Assembly (NCBI GenBank): GCA_963778185.1 | Contig: CAVZTF010000004.1 | Location: forward strand, 496,001-560,000 | Source of the DNA: RPQJ01 sp963778185 | Lineage (GTDB): Bacteria; Pseudomonadota; Gammaproteobacteria; Steroidobacterales; Steroidobacteraceae | Length of the DNA stretch: 64,000 nucleotides | Direction of reading: 5' to 3' | Part shown: positions 36,801 to 45,113 of the stretch, piece by piece | Position numbering within the stretch: position 1 is the first letter of the stretch | Layout: each line of letters starts with the position of its first letter | Translations under genes and position numbers: made by a program | The notes under the pieces: model-generated | Told to the model about the DNA's origin: nothing | Seen by the model: the letters and a program-made list of their open reading frames with translations, nothing else | The model's database searches: none

Positions 36801-37252
36801 CCGGCGGAGCCCGTCATCACGTCGATGCTGCTGCCCACGGCCTTGTATTGCAGGGCCAGGTACGGCACGGCGGCGGTGAGCGCGATGACGGTCACCAGTG
36901 CCGCCAGTGCCGGGCTCTTGCCGAAACGCGACGAGATGAAGTCGGCGATCGACGTCGTGTTGTGCGCCCGGGCGACCGCCACCAGTCGCTCCAGGAACGG
37001 CGTCCCGAACAGGAACACCAGCGCCGGCCCGAGGTAGATCGGGACGTAGGTCCAGCCGTCGCGAGCGGCCGTGCCCACCGCGCCGAAGAAAGTCCAGGTC
37101 GTGCAGTAGACGCCGAGCGAGAGACTGTAGATGTAGGGGCGCAGCCTGGCGCGCCCCGGGTAGATGGATTTGCGCTCGCCGTAGAACGCCACGGCGAAGA
37201 GCAGCAGCAGGTAGAGGATCGCAAGCGCGGAGAGCAGGAGCCCTGAAACCAT
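33815..37252 (-). CDS. SSF-domain hybrid sensor histidine kinase (CrbS/MxtR-like)
   Basis: A 1145-residue sensor. Residues 1-500 form a sodium/solute-symporter (SLC5) domain with about 13 helices. Then come a linker and a PAS domain (about 615-730, with ENVAQGIAVADSEAHLVAWN), a coiled coil, HisKA with His781 in AAASHDLLQPLNAARLF, an HATPase domain (about 880-1000, with the G-boxes DTGPGIA and GLGLGLSI) and a C-terminal receiver with Asp1065 in DIVLADYRL. The symporter part probably senses or moves a short-chain acid or amino acid. The DUF1295 gene lies 9 bases upstream, so it may be co-transcribed. Confidence 0.92.
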   Translation of the reverse strand: MVSGLLLSALAILYLLLLFAVAFYGERKSIYPGRARLRPYIYSLSLGVYCTTWTFFGAVGTAARDGWTYVPIYLGPALVFLFGTPFLERLVAVARAHNTTSIADFISSRFGKSPALAALVTVIALTAAVPYLALQYKAVGSSIDVMTGSAGLHPAWYADTALWVAMLMAVFAILFGTRRLDATEHHEGVMLAIAFESFVKLLAFATVGVFAVLHLDTAPPLRETSLGDLQDIASSGFVASTAIAGAAIFCLPRQFLVGVVECADPADVRKARWVFPAYLAVFTVCVVPIVLAGAGSDLGSRHSPDAFILTLPLENGAPALAVLVFLGGLSAATAMVIVASIALATMITNDIVMPTLWRSRWLGLSEGADVGRLVLWLRRGAILLLAVLAYAYYRRTAAPASLASIGLLAFAAVAQFAPAILTGLYWRRATRQGVFWGLAAGYAVWLYTLLMPDVTEGGLGTLTPTTLGTLLAVGVNVIVLFLVSRLRGLSFRERMAATSFLRGALPAAEPFTAGGARVGDVLAITERILGVEAAARALDEYHQLAGRPVPRPNAPADRGLLQYMERLVAGAIGASSARLMFTHALAGRGIAAEDVAELLDETSQELRFSRQLLQATMENVAQGIAVADSEAHLVAWNRRYLEMFDYPEGMVYVGRPVADLIRFNAERGEFRSGDVGHEITKRLAHLKAGTPYVLQRTRRNGRVYEIHGQAMPDGGYVTTYTDVTEFKRTEQALIETKLTLEQRVHERTGELEAALRAQQAAKRLAEEANATKTRFVAAASHDLLQPLNAARLFASTLEERSSDPEVVEIAGRIDSSMRAAEEVLDDMLDIARLESGTMRAEVTDFAVAEAFEHLERQFAPLAARRGLRLRFTKARYRVSSDRVLLRRVLQNLVANALRYTQRGGVLVACRRRNSRVELQVWDTGPGIAEQHQRAIFEEFRGLDHPSPWGEKGLGLGLSICDRIARLLELQLGVRSTPGRGSVFTVCVPLAASREDAPVPARAEADVSTPASLVGLSVLCIDNEPEILAGMEALLSRWGLRVLTASNAAEARQAAERNAPDIVLADYRLGDGEIDGLELLKSLRGHRAAATPGALITADHSAALAVHAKSIGYPVLRKPLKPAALRALLGALAAQCPPRSSRAIDG

Positions 37253-37261
37253 GCGCCGAGC

Positions 37262-38032
37262 CTACCTGCGCGGGCCCGGGAAGAAGGCGTTGGTGCGCCT
37301 CACGTACTCGGCGTACTCCGGCCGCCGCCGGGAGATGTCCTTCTCGAGCAGCGTGACGCCCGAGACCCTGAGCAGCAGGACCGACATGAGGAGCGGACCC
37401 GCGATGGCCCACCATGCGCCTGCGGACAGCGCGAGCAGGTAGAGGCCCCACCAGACGCAGAAGTCGCCGAAGTAGTTCGGGTGCCGCGTGTAGCGCCAGA
37501 AGCCGCGGTCCATCACTCTGCCCGCGTTCCCCGGAGCGGCCTTGAAGCGGGCAAGCTGCCAGTCGCCGCCGGCCTCGAAGGCGAAGCCAGTGATCCACAG
37601 GACGACGGCGGCGCCGTCGAGCCAGGTGAGTGGCGCCGGCCCGGCGATGGCACCCAGCAGCGGCAGCGAGATGACCCAGGCCAGCGTGGCCTGCAGCCCG
37701 AACACCAGGTACAGGCTCTTGAGCACGAAGTTCGGCTCGTTGCGGCGGCGGATTTCCTGGTAGCGACGATCTTCCTCGTGCCCGCGATTGCGCCAGGCGA
37801 GGTAGGCCGCGAGACGGACGCCCCAGGCCGCGACCAGCGCGAGCACGAGCGCGGTGCGTGGCCCGGTGTCCGGCACGGACGCCGCATAGACGAAGCCCGC
37901 AATCACGAACAGCAGTCCCCACAACGTGTCGACGATGGTGACGTTGCGGAGCCTCACGCTCGCCATCCATGTGAGTGTGGCCGCGCCGAGCATTACCGCG
38001 AGGGCCGTGAGCCAGGCCTCGAATTCGAACAT
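37262..38032 (-). CDS. DUF1295 membrane protein (steroid 5-alpha-reductase-like)
   Basis: A 256-residue integral membrane protein with about six helices, the motif RVMDRGFWRYTRHPNYFGDF (about 180-200) and the C-terminal EKDISRRRPEYAEYVRRTN. These are hallmarks of DUF1295, related to isoprenylcysteine methyltransferases and sterol reductases (NADPH-binding loop in the RHPNY region). Bacterial members have no firmly known reaction. ATG 38032 follows a GGGGGAATGC-type site. It precedes the hybrid kinase gene by 9 bases on the same strand. Confidence 0.85.
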   Translation of the reverse strand: MFEFEAWLTALAVMLGAATLTWMASVRLRNVTIVDTLWGLLFVIAGFVYAASVPDTGPRTALVLALVAAWGVRLAAYLAWRNRGHEEDRRYQEIRRRNEPNFVLKSLYLVFGLQATLAWVISLPLLGAIAGPAPLTWLDGAAVVLWITGFAFEAGGDWQLARFKAAPGNAGRVMDRGFWRYTRHPNYFGDFCVWWGLYLLALSAGAWWAIAGPLLMSVLLLRVSGVTLLEKDISRRRPEYAEYVRRTNAFFPGPRR

Positions 38033-38109
38033 GCATTCCCCCGTGCCGGTCGACTGCCGAACACTACCACCTTGCCGAGCGCCAGTGAGCGCCCGCGGCG
38101 GCACGTGCG

Positions 38110-39102
38110 TCAGGGTGCCAGGATCGCGGCCAGCAGTTCGTCGTCGACGTTGCCGCCCGACAGCACGACCGCCACCGTGCGACCCTGCGCGTCGAGCTTG
38201 CCGCTGAGCACCGCGGCGAGCGCCACGGCGCCGCCCGGCTCAACCACCAGCTTCAGCACCCGCGCCGCCCAGGCGATCGCCTCGCGTACCTCGTCGTCGC
38301 TGGCTGCAAGCCCCCCGGCCAGCCGGTGCCGGTTGATCTCGAAGGTCAGGGCACCCGGCATCGGCGCCTGCAGCGCGTCGCAGATCGACCGGGCGCCGGG
38401 CTCATTGCCGAGGCGCTCGCCGGCCGCGAGGGAGCGGCGGTGATCGTCGAACGCCGCGGGCTCGGCACTCCAGGTCAGCGTGCCGGGCGAGAGCACCTCG
38501 ATCGCGAGCGCCGTGCCAGCGACGAGTCCGCCGCCGCTGCAGCACACCACCACGTCGTCAAGCGCAAGGCCGATATCGCGTGCCTGTTCCGCGATCTCGA
38601 GCCCAACCGTGCCCTGCCCCGCGACGATGTGGCGGTCGTCGAAGGAGGGGACGAGGACGGCGCCCTGCTCGCGAGCGATCCCCGCGGCTATTTCCTCGCG
38701 GCTTTCGCGCTGGCGGTCGTACGCGACGACCTTGGCGCCGAGTGCCAGCGTATTGCGCATCTTCACGCGCGGTGCGTCCGCCGGCATGACGATCGTCGCC
38801 GGGATGCCGAGCAGGCGGGCGGCGGCCGCGACGCCCTGCGCGTGGTTGCCTGAAGAGTAGGCGACGACGCCCGCGCGCCGCTCGTCCCCGTCGAGCTGCG
38901 CGAGCCGGTTGTAGGCACCGCGGAATTTGAACGAGCCGGTGTGCTGCAGGGTCTCGAGCTTGAGCAGGATGCGCCCGCCGGTACGCTCGTCGAGCGGCGT
39001 GTCGGCGAGCAGGGGCGTGCGTCGCGCGTGCCCCGCGATGCGGCGGGCCGCTGCCCGCACGTCGTCAAAGGTGGGCAATCGCCCGGCGTAGCCCGCGGCC
39101 AT
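38110..39102 (-). CDS. threonine/serine dehydratase-like PLP enzyme
   Basis: Fold-type II PLP enzyme of 330 residues. The PLP lysine is in TGSFKFRGAYNRL (about residue 60), the substrate loop is SSGNHAQG, and the phosphate loop is CSGGGLVAG. This matches catabolic threonine dehydratases and serine racemases, which turn threonine into 2-oxobutyrate (a precursor of propionyl-CoA) or serine into pyruvate. There is no C-terminal ACT domain, so it is the catabolic, not the biosynthetic, form. The start ATG at 39102 has GAGGAA upstream. It is divergent from the RNA methyltransferase gene. Confidence 0.9.
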   Translation of the reverse strand: MAAGYAGRLPTFDDVRAAARRIAGHARRTPLLADTPLDERTGGRILLKLETLQHTGSFKFRGAYNRLAQLDGDERRAGVVAYSSGNHAQGVAAAARLLGIPATIVMPADAPRVKMRNTLALGAKVVAYDRQRESREEIAAGIAREQGAVLVPSFDDRHIVAGQGTVGLEIAEQARDIGLALDDVVVCCSGGGLVAGTALAIEVLSPGTLTWSAEPAAFDDHRRSLAAGERLGNEPGARSICDALQAPMPGALTFEINRHRLAGGLAASDDEVREAIAWAARVLKLVVEPGGAVALAAVLSGKLDAQGRTVAVVLSGGNVDDELLAAILAP

Positions 39103-39138
39103 TGAGCGTTCCTCGTAGTCCGTCGCAACATGCGGGCC

Positions 39139-40242
39139 ATGAGCGTACACGAACCCCTGCCGCCGGGCTGCGAGCCGGCCTGCCACGGCTGCAGGCACCG
39201 GCGGCTCGCCCTGGAGGCGAGCCTCGCACAGAAAGCCGCCTATCTCGCGCGCGTGCTTCACCCGTGGTCAGCGCGCATTTCGCCCGTCGAATCGCCGCCC
39301 GCCGCCGAGCGGCTCGGCTACCGCGACCGGGTCACGCTCACCACGCGCTGGGCGGCCGATTGCGGCTGGTGCTTCGGGCTCGTGCGCCGCGATGAACTGA
39401 TCGCGATCCACGATTGCCCGGTACACAGCCAGCGCGTGCGTGCTCTCGTGCGGCATCTCGCTCGCTGCCTGCCGCCATCGGACGTGCTGCCCCTCGCCTA
39501 CCTGCACGTGGCGGGCGCGCAGGCGACGCTCATCGTCAAGGCGCGTGAGGCCGATCCGCTGGCCGTCGCCGCGGCGCTGCAAGGGCTGCCGGCCGGGATC
39601 GAGGGCGTCTGGCTGCACCTGCATCCATCGGCGGGACGGCGCCTGTTCGCGCGTAGCGGCTGGCAACTGCTGTGGGGGCGCGGCGACTCGCTCGGGCCCG
39701 GCGGGCTGCTGCACGGCCCGACGGCGTTCCTGCAGGCCGTGCCGCGGCTGCACGAGCACTCGATTGCCGCTGCGCGCGAGCACGTCCGCCCGGGCCCGGG
39801 AACGTTCGTCCTGGACCTGTATTGCGGCCTCGGCGGCAGCCTGCGCGAATGGACGACGGCCGGCAGCCCGGCACTGGGCGTGGAACTATCAGGCGAAGCA
39901 GTCGGGCTCGCCGCCAGGAATGCGCCGGCGGCGGAGGTGCTGCGGGGAACCTGCGTGCAGCGCCTGCCGCAGGTGCGGGTGTGGTGGCGAAGACAGGCCG
40001 GTGCAGGGGTCGCCTACGTGAATCCGCCGCGCTCCGGGCTCGAGCGCGAGGTGGTCGACGCGCTCGCCGGCGAACTGCGACCGGCGCGGATCGCCTACCT
40101 GTCGTGCAGCGCGGGCACCCTCGCACGCGACCTCGGCGCGTTCTCGGACGCCGGTTACGCCGTCAAGGCGCTGCGGCCCTACGACTTCTTCCCGCTCACC
40201 CATCACGTCGAAGTGCTCGCGCTCCTCGAGCGCGCTTCGTGA
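39139..40242 (+). CDS. TrmA/RlmCD-family 23S rRNA or tRNA uracil-C5 methyltransferase
   Basis: A class I SAM-dependent RNA methyltransferase of 367 residues. It has an N-terminal CEPACHGC cysteine cluster and a later Cys in HDCPVHS, likely holding a 4Fe-4S cluster as in RlmD. The SAM motif is VLDLYCGLGGSLREW, followed by VNPPRSGLE and the catalytic cysteine in YLSCSAGTLARDL. The end, FPLTHHVEVLALLER, is also typical. There is no TRAM domain, so it is shorter than RlmD and nearer RlmC. The target uridine cannot be told. An in-frame ATG three codons upstream is an alternative start. The 3' end overlaps the PPK2 gene by 47 bases. Confidence 0.85.
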   Translation: MSVHEPLPPGCEPACHGCRHRRLALEASLAQKAAYLARVLHPWSARISPVESPPAAERLGYRDRVTLTTRWAADCGWCFGLVRRDELIAIHDCPVHSQRVRALVRHLARCLPPSDVLPLAYLHVAGAQATLIVKAREADPLAVAAALQGLPAGIEGVWLHLHPSAGRRLFARSGWQLLWGRGDSLGPGGLLHGPTAFLQAVPRLHEHSIAAAREHVRPGPGTFVLDLYCGLGGSLREWTTAGSPALGVELSGEAVGLAARNAPAAEVLRGTCVQRLPQVRVWWRRQAGAGVAYVNPPRSGLEREVVDALAGELRPARIAYLSCSAGTLARDLGAFSDAGYAVKALRPYDFFPLTHHVEVLALLERAS

Positions 40243-41134
40243 GGAGGGCGCGGGCCTGGTCGAGCTCGGTCTTCTTGGCCGCGTCGATCCTGGGGAACTG
40301 CAGGTCGAGCGAGGCGAGCCCCTCGATGATGGCGCCTACGACGACGACGCGCGTGAACCACTTGTTGTCGGCCGGCACGACGAACCACGGCGCGTGCTCG
40401 TCGGCCGTGTGGCGGATGGTGTCCTCGTAGGCCTCCATGTAGTCGTCCCAGTGGTCGCGCTCGCGCACGTCGCCCAGCTCGAACTTCCAGTTCTTGTCCG
40501 GGTCATCCAGCCGCTCCAGGAAGCGCTTCTTCTGCTCGTCCTTCGACACGTGCAGGAAGAACTTGAGGATCAGCGTGCCATTGCGGGCGAGGTAGCGCTC
40601 GAAGCTGCGGATGTCCTCGAAGCGCTGTTTCCAGATCTTCTTCGTCACCAGCCGGGGCGGCAGCTTCTGCCGCGCGAGCACCTCCTCGTGCACGCGCACC
40701 ACCAGCACTTCCTCGTAGTACGAGCGATTGAAGATGCCGATGCGGCCGCGCTCCGGCAGCGAGTCCATGCAGCGCCACAGGTAGTCGTGGTCGAGCTCCT
40801 CGGCCGACGGCGCCTTGAACGCGGTCACGTGGCAGCCCTGCGGGTTCACGCCCGACAGGACGTGCTTGATGGCGCTGTCCTTGCCGGCCGCGTCCATCGC
40901 CTGGAACACGACCAGCACCGACCAGCGGTCCTGCGCATAGAGCTTCTCCTGCAGCGCCGAGACGTACTGGATGCCCTTCTGCAGCGCCTGCTGGGCGCGA
41001 GGCCTGTCAGCCGAGGCGAGGTGCAGGGTGTCGCCGGGATCGTAGTCGTCGAGCTTGAAGCCCTTGCCGCGGGTCACGCGGAATGGCTCGGTGAAGGTGT
41101 TGATGAACTCGAGTTCTTTCTTCGTGACGTCCAT
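40196..41134 (-). CDS. ppk2: polyphosphate kinase 2 family protein
   Basis: Polyphosphate:nucleotide phosphotransferase of 312 residues. It has Walker-A-like VVFQAMDAAGKDSAIKHV, the lid segment FNRSYYEEVLVVRVH, and RFEDIRSFERYL, which are the core motifs of PPK2. Family members phosphorylate NDPs or NMPs with polyphosphate or run the reverse. Its class (I, II or III) needs comparison of the subtype residues. It could work with the CYTH/Ppx genes at 61-63 kb. The gene is convergent with, and overlaps, the RNA methyltransferase gene. Confidence 0.92.
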   Translation of the reverse strand: MDVTKKELEFINTFTEPFRVTRGKGFKLDDYDPGDTLHLASADRPRAQQALQKGIQYVSALQEKLYAQDRWSVLVVFQAMDAAGKDSAIKHVLSGVNPQGCHVTAFKAPSAEELDHDYLWRCMDSLPERGRIGIFNRSYYEEVLVVRVHEEVLARQKLPPRLVTKKIWKQRFEDIRSFERYLARNGTLILKFFLHVSKDEQKKRFLERLDDPDKNWKFELGDVRERDHWDDYMEAYEDTIRHTADEHAPWFVVPADNKWFTRVVVVGAIIEGLASLDLQFPRIDAAKKTELDQARALLTKRARGARALRRDG

Positions 41135-41225
41135 CGGCGGTGTCCTGTGGCGGCCTGGCCCCGTATGCCCATTCTAGTCCTGCGGCCTCGGCGGCCGGTG
41201 TCGCCTTGCGTTAGCATTCCCGGCC

Positions 41226-43520
41226 ATGAACCGCCTGCCTGTCGACCGCGCCGCCCGTTCCCTGGTCCTGCTCGCGATTGTCGGCGGCGCGGTGCCTGCG
41301 CTGGCTGCCACGGCACCCGAGGCAGCGCCCCCCGCGACGTCCGCCGCGGTTGCGGCGGCGCCTGGATCGCGACCCCGCATCGGTCTCGTGCTGGGGGGTG
41401 GCGGCGCCAAGGGTGCGGCGCACGTGGGCGTCATCCGGGTGCTCGACGAGCTGCGAATCCCGATCGATTGCGTGGTGGGCACCAGCGTGGGGGCGCTCGT
41501 CGGCGGCACTTACGCATCCGGCATGAACGCCGAGGAACTCGAGAAGGCGATCCGCGGGATCTCGTGGCAGGGAACCATCGCCTTCGAGGGGCACCGGGAA
41601 AAGTTGCCGATGCGCCGCAAGCTCGCGGGCGTGACCTACAGCAATTCGCTCGAGTTCGGTCTCAAGGCCGACGGGATGACCACTCCCGCGGGTCTCATCA
41701 ACACGCAGAACATCGAGCAGACCATCCAGTCCCTGGTCGAGCGCAGCCGCGGCATCGCCGATTTCGACCATCTGCCGATCCGCTACCGGGCCGTCGCGAC
41801 GGACATGCAGCGCGGCGAGCTGGCGGTACTGGCGCACGGCGACCTCGCGCGAGCGATGCGCGCGAGCATGGCCGTTCCCGGCGTTTTCGCACCAGTCGTC
41901 ATCGAGGGCCGGGTGCTGGGCGACGGCGGATTGACCCGCAACCTGCCGGTCGACATCGCGCGCGAGACCTGCGCCGACGTGGTGATCGCGGTGGCCCTGC
42001 CGAACGCGGTGCCGACCGCGGAGGAAATGCAGTCCCCGCTCACGATGATGTCGCGCACGATCGACGTGCTGGTCGGCGCCAACGAAACCGCACAGCTCGC
42101 GACCCTCGGGCCCCGCGACGTCAGGATCGTCATCGACATGGGGGACATGGTCGGGACGTCCTTCGACAGGGTTGCGGACGCGATACCGGTCGGGCGGGCT
42201 GCGGCGCAGGCGAAACAGGCCGAGCTCTCGCGCTATTCGGTGCCGGAGGCGCAGTACGCGGCATGGCGCCGCTCGGTTTCGCGGATGGAGCGGGGCGAGG
42301 TGACGCTCGCGGGCGTGACGATCCAGGGCCTCGAGCGCGTCAACCCGGACTACGTGCTCGACAAGCTCGGCCTCGCGAGCGGCTCGGTCGTCGACCTGCC
42401 GGCGATCAGCCGCAAGGTCGACAGCATGTTCGCGCTGTCCGATTTCGAGAGCGCGCAGTACGCGTTGAGCGGCGATCCGGACAACCCGGTGCTCGACCTG
42501 CGCCTGCGCGAGAAATCATGGGGGCCGCACATCGTGCGTTTCGACCTCGGACTCTACATGGGCACCGGCGCGAACACGGCGTTCACCATCGGCGGCGATT
42601 ACCTGCGCACCTGGGTCAACGACCGCGGCGGCGAACTCCACGGCGCGATTCGCGTCGGCCGCACCTCGGGCGTCGAGGCGTCCCTCTACCAGCCGTTCGA
42701 CACGGCGCAGACGTGGTTCGTGGAGCCGGGGATCACCGCGCAGCGGTCGCTCGAGGACTTCTACGTCGACGGCGAAGCCGCCGCGCGTTACGAGCTCGAG
42801 CACGTGCTGGGGTCGCTCGACGTCGGGCGCGTCTTCGGCACGCGTTCCGAGGTTCGCGCGGGGCTACGCGCCGGCGCGCAATGGGCCCTGCACGAGATCG
42901 CCGATCCGGAGTTTCCCGAGATCAACGGCGAAGGCTATGGCGGCATCGCGCTGGGCTACACCTACGACAGCCGCGATCGCGAGGTGCTCGCGAGTCGGGG
43001 CGTGCTGGCCCGGATGACATATTTCAAGAGCGTGGAATCGCTCGGAGCGGCGGGTGACTACCAGCGCCTGGAGGGCATGGCGACACTCACGGTGCCGGTC
43101 GGCGACAACGTCGCCTACCTGCGGGTGGGCGGGGGCTCGTCCTTCGACTCGCCGCTGCCGGTGTACGACCTCTTCACGCTGGGGGGGCCGATCAGCATGC
43201 CGGGGCTTGCGATCGGCGAGTTGCGCGGGCGCTCCTACTGGAGCGGCCAGGCCGCCTACCTGCAGAAGGTGGCGGACATCAGTCCGGTCTTCGGGCATGC
43301 GCTCTTTCTCGGCGCCACGCTCACCGCGGCCGACATGAGTGGACGGATCGATCTGGAGCGCAGCGCGCCGATATACTCCGGCGCGGTCGTGCTCGGCGCG
43401 CGCACTCCGCTCGGGCCGGCCAGTATCTCGCTGGCGCTGACCAGCGAAACCTCCTGGCAACTGGTCTTCGGCCTCGGGCGGCCGCTGGAGGAACGCACGA
43501 TTACCGACCCGGTGTGGTGA
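41226..43520 (+). CDS. PlpD-like patatin phospholipase with outer-membrane barrel (type Vd secretion)
   Basis: A 764-residue single-chain autotransporter. After the signal peptide and an Ala/Pro linker comes a patatin domain at about residues 52-245, with GLVLGGGGAKGAAHVGV, nucleophile motif GTSVG and the acidic partner in VLGDGGLTRN. A POTRA-like domain follows (about 360-430, VTIQGLERVNPDYVLDKLGL), then a 16-strand TpsB/BamA-like barrel to the C-terminal Trp. This matches PlpD/FplA enzymes, whose lipase is secreted or surface-exposed. The lipobox-bearing patatin at 4464 is unrelated in architecture. Convergent with the S41 peptidase gene. Confidence 0.9.
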   Translation: MNRLPVDRAARSLVLLAIVGGAVPALAATAPEAAPPATSAAVAAAPGSRPRIGLVLGGGGAKGAAHVGVIRVLDELRIPIDCVVGTSVGALVGGTYASGMNAEELEKAIRGISWQGTIAFEGHREKLPMRRKLAGVTYSNSLEFGLKADGMTTPAGLINTQNIEQTIQSLVERSRGIADFDHLPIRYRAVATDMQRGELAVLAHGDLARAMRASMAVPGVFAPVVIEGRVLGDGGLTRNLPVDIARETCADVVIAVALPNAVPTAEEMQSPLTMMSRTIDVLVGANETAQLATLGPRDVRIVIDMGDMVGTSFDRVADAIPVGRAAAQAKQAELSRYSVPEAQYAAWRRSVSRMERGEVTLAGVTIQGLERVNPDYVLDKLGLASGSVVDLPAISRKVDSMFALSDFESAQYALSGDPDNPVLDLRLREKSWGPHIVRFDLGLYMGTGANTAFTIGGDYLRTWVNDRGGELHGAIRVGRTSGVEASLYQPFDTAQTWFVEPGITAQRSLEDFYVDGEAAARYELEHVLGSLDVGRVFGTRSEVRAGLRAGAQWALHEIADPEFPEINGEGYGGIALGYTYDSRDREVLASRGVLARMTYFKSVESLGAAGDYQRLEGMATLTVPVGDNVAYLRVGGGSSFDSPLPVYDLFTLGGPISMPGLAIGELRGRSYWSGQAAYLQKVADISPVFGHALFLGATLTAADMSGRIDLERSAPIYSGAVVLGARTPLGPASISLALTSETSWQLVFGLGRPLEERTITDPVW

Positions 43521-43523
43521 GGC

Positions 43524-44945
43524 TCACGAGACGCCGGGCAACCAGAACTGTGCGGCCGAGGGATGCCTCGGCATCGGGAAACGACCTGCGCCGGCCCGGC
43601 CGCCCGGCTTGGCCCGCGCTGCAACCGCCGGCGCGATGACAGTTTCACATTGGCCGTTTGCCAGCCAGTAGAGCGCGGCTGCCGCCATGCCTTCCGAGGG
43701 TTCGCCCATGGCCTGCTCGAGTGTGTCCTGTGCTGCGCAGGCGAACGACAGCGTCTCCGCGAGGCCGTCGTAGTAGTCGCCCTGGCCGAGCGCGTTCTCG
43801 GTCTTGAACGACATGAGTCGCAGGCGATCCTCGCAGCCCGGGAGGTCGAATGCGAGCTGGCCCACGGGCTTGCCGTAGGTGTCTTCGCCGACGATGGCCA
43901 CCTCGACCCAAGGCGCCATCGAGTTGACGTTGATCTCGCTCGCCGAGGCCGTCGCATCCGTGGTCAGGAACGCGATGCGCACCGGCTGCACCGATTGCGG
44001 CTGCGGCCGGAAGGTGAATGTGGCGTTCTCCGCCGACCGGGCCGCGTTGTAAACCAGGCGCAACTGCACGTCGGCCGCCGATTTCCCGTCGCCGAACAGG
44101 TTGTTCATCAGTTCCGCGATGCGTACCAGGCCACCGCCGTTGTAGCGCAGGTCGACGATGAAATAGTCGAGGCCCAGCTGCCGGAACCCGGCGAAGGCAT
44201 TGCGGAGCTCGGTGTCCGCGGTGGAGACGTAGGTGCGCAGGTTCACGTAGCCCACGCCCGCCGTGCCTGCGAGGGGCAGTACCTGCGTGCCGTACACGTT
44301 CGAGACCGGGTCGATGGTGACCGTGCGCTTGACGAGGCTGACCTCCCGCGCCAAGCCGTCGCGCAGCAACCTGAGTCCACGCCGCACGCCCACTTCCGCC
44401 GGGCCGAGCGCGTCGCTCAAGCTGCTGCCGTCGGCCAGTAACTCGCTGACCAGCACGTAGCCGTTGCCGTCGTCCAGGTCGACGGCAGTAATCTCGTCGC
44501 CGCGTTGCAGCCCGCCCTCGGCCGCGGGGCTCCCCTCGAAGACCTCGACGATGACGGGCCGCGGCCCGGGATCGGTGCGCGTGCGCAGCCCGAATCCATT
44601 GAACTGGCCGTCGCCGAGCAGGGAGTTCTCCTCGGCGCGCGTAGTCAGGTAACTGAAGTAGCGGTCCTTGCGCTGGTCGCGCGCCGTGGCCGTCAGGTGG
44701 TCCAGCAGTTCCTCGGCCGTGGCAAAGCTCGCCGTGTCGACCGTGGCCGGCAGCAGTTCCGGGAAGAGATACCAGTCGCGGGCTACGCTCAGCACGAAAT
44801 CCTTGCGGGCGTCCTGGGAGCAGGCGAGGGGGCCGCCATTGCCGCCTCCATTGCCATCCCCGCCGCCTCCGCAGCCCGCGGCAAAAGCGAGGAGGGCGCT
44901 GATCACGGTCAGGGTCGCGCGCTTGAGGCTGATGAGGTACGGCAT
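43524..44945 (-). CDS. S41-family C-terminal processing-type peptidase, lipoprotein
   Basis: A 473-residue serine peptidase. The lipobox is FAAGC (Cys25), followed by a Gly/Asp/Asn spacer. A PDZ-like domain (about 135-225, with VEVFEGSPAAEGGLQRGDEI) precedes the S41 catalytic domain (about 255-460), which has DLRYNGGG, the nucleophile segment SASE (334-337), and YGKPVG with the general-base lysine. The family degrades or processes proteins from the C-terminus in the periplasm. The ATG at 44945 is the first codon that gives a normal signal peptide. Confidence 0.87.
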   Translation of the reverse strand: MPYLISLKRATLTVISALLAFAAGCGGGGDGNGGGNGGPLACSQDARKDFVLSVARDWYLFPELLPATVDTASFATAEELLDHLTATARDQRKDRYFSYLTTRAEENSLLGDGQFNGFGLRTRTDPGPRPVIVEVFEGSPAAEGGLQRGDEITAVDLDDGNGYVLVSELLADGSSLSDALGPAEVGVRRGLRLLRDGLAREVSLVKRTVTIDPVSNVYGTQVLPLAGTAGVGYVNLRTYVSTADTELRNAFAGFRQLGLDYFIVDLRYNGGGLVRIAELMNNLFGDGKSAADVQLRLVYNAARSAENATFTFRPQPQSVQPVRIAFLTTDATASASEINVNSMAPWVEVAIVGEDTYGKPVGQLAFDLPGCEDRLRLMSFKTENALGQGDYYDGLAETLSFACAAQDTLEQAMGEPSEGMAAAALYWLANGQCETVIAPAVAARAKPGGRAGAGRFPMPRHPSAAQFWLPGVS

Positions 44946-45113
44946 GGTGGCCCGAAGTATCGCCGCCCGGCGTCGGCCGGGCCAGCACACCCGTCGGGGC
45001 TTTTTACATATGCTGGAGCCGGTGGTCGCGGCGAACGATGCAAGTGACGGAAAGAAAAGCATTTCTGCCTCATGGCGTGGAACTTGCAGCCACAGGGCGC
45101 AGGCGGGATAAGA

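Noticed and set aside
34404..38036. Very long open frame in another frame across the hybrid kinase and DUF1295 genes
   Set aside because: Composition is Arg/Ala/Gly/Pro-rich with no domain. It is an out-of-frame shadow of real genes, common in G+C-rich DNA.
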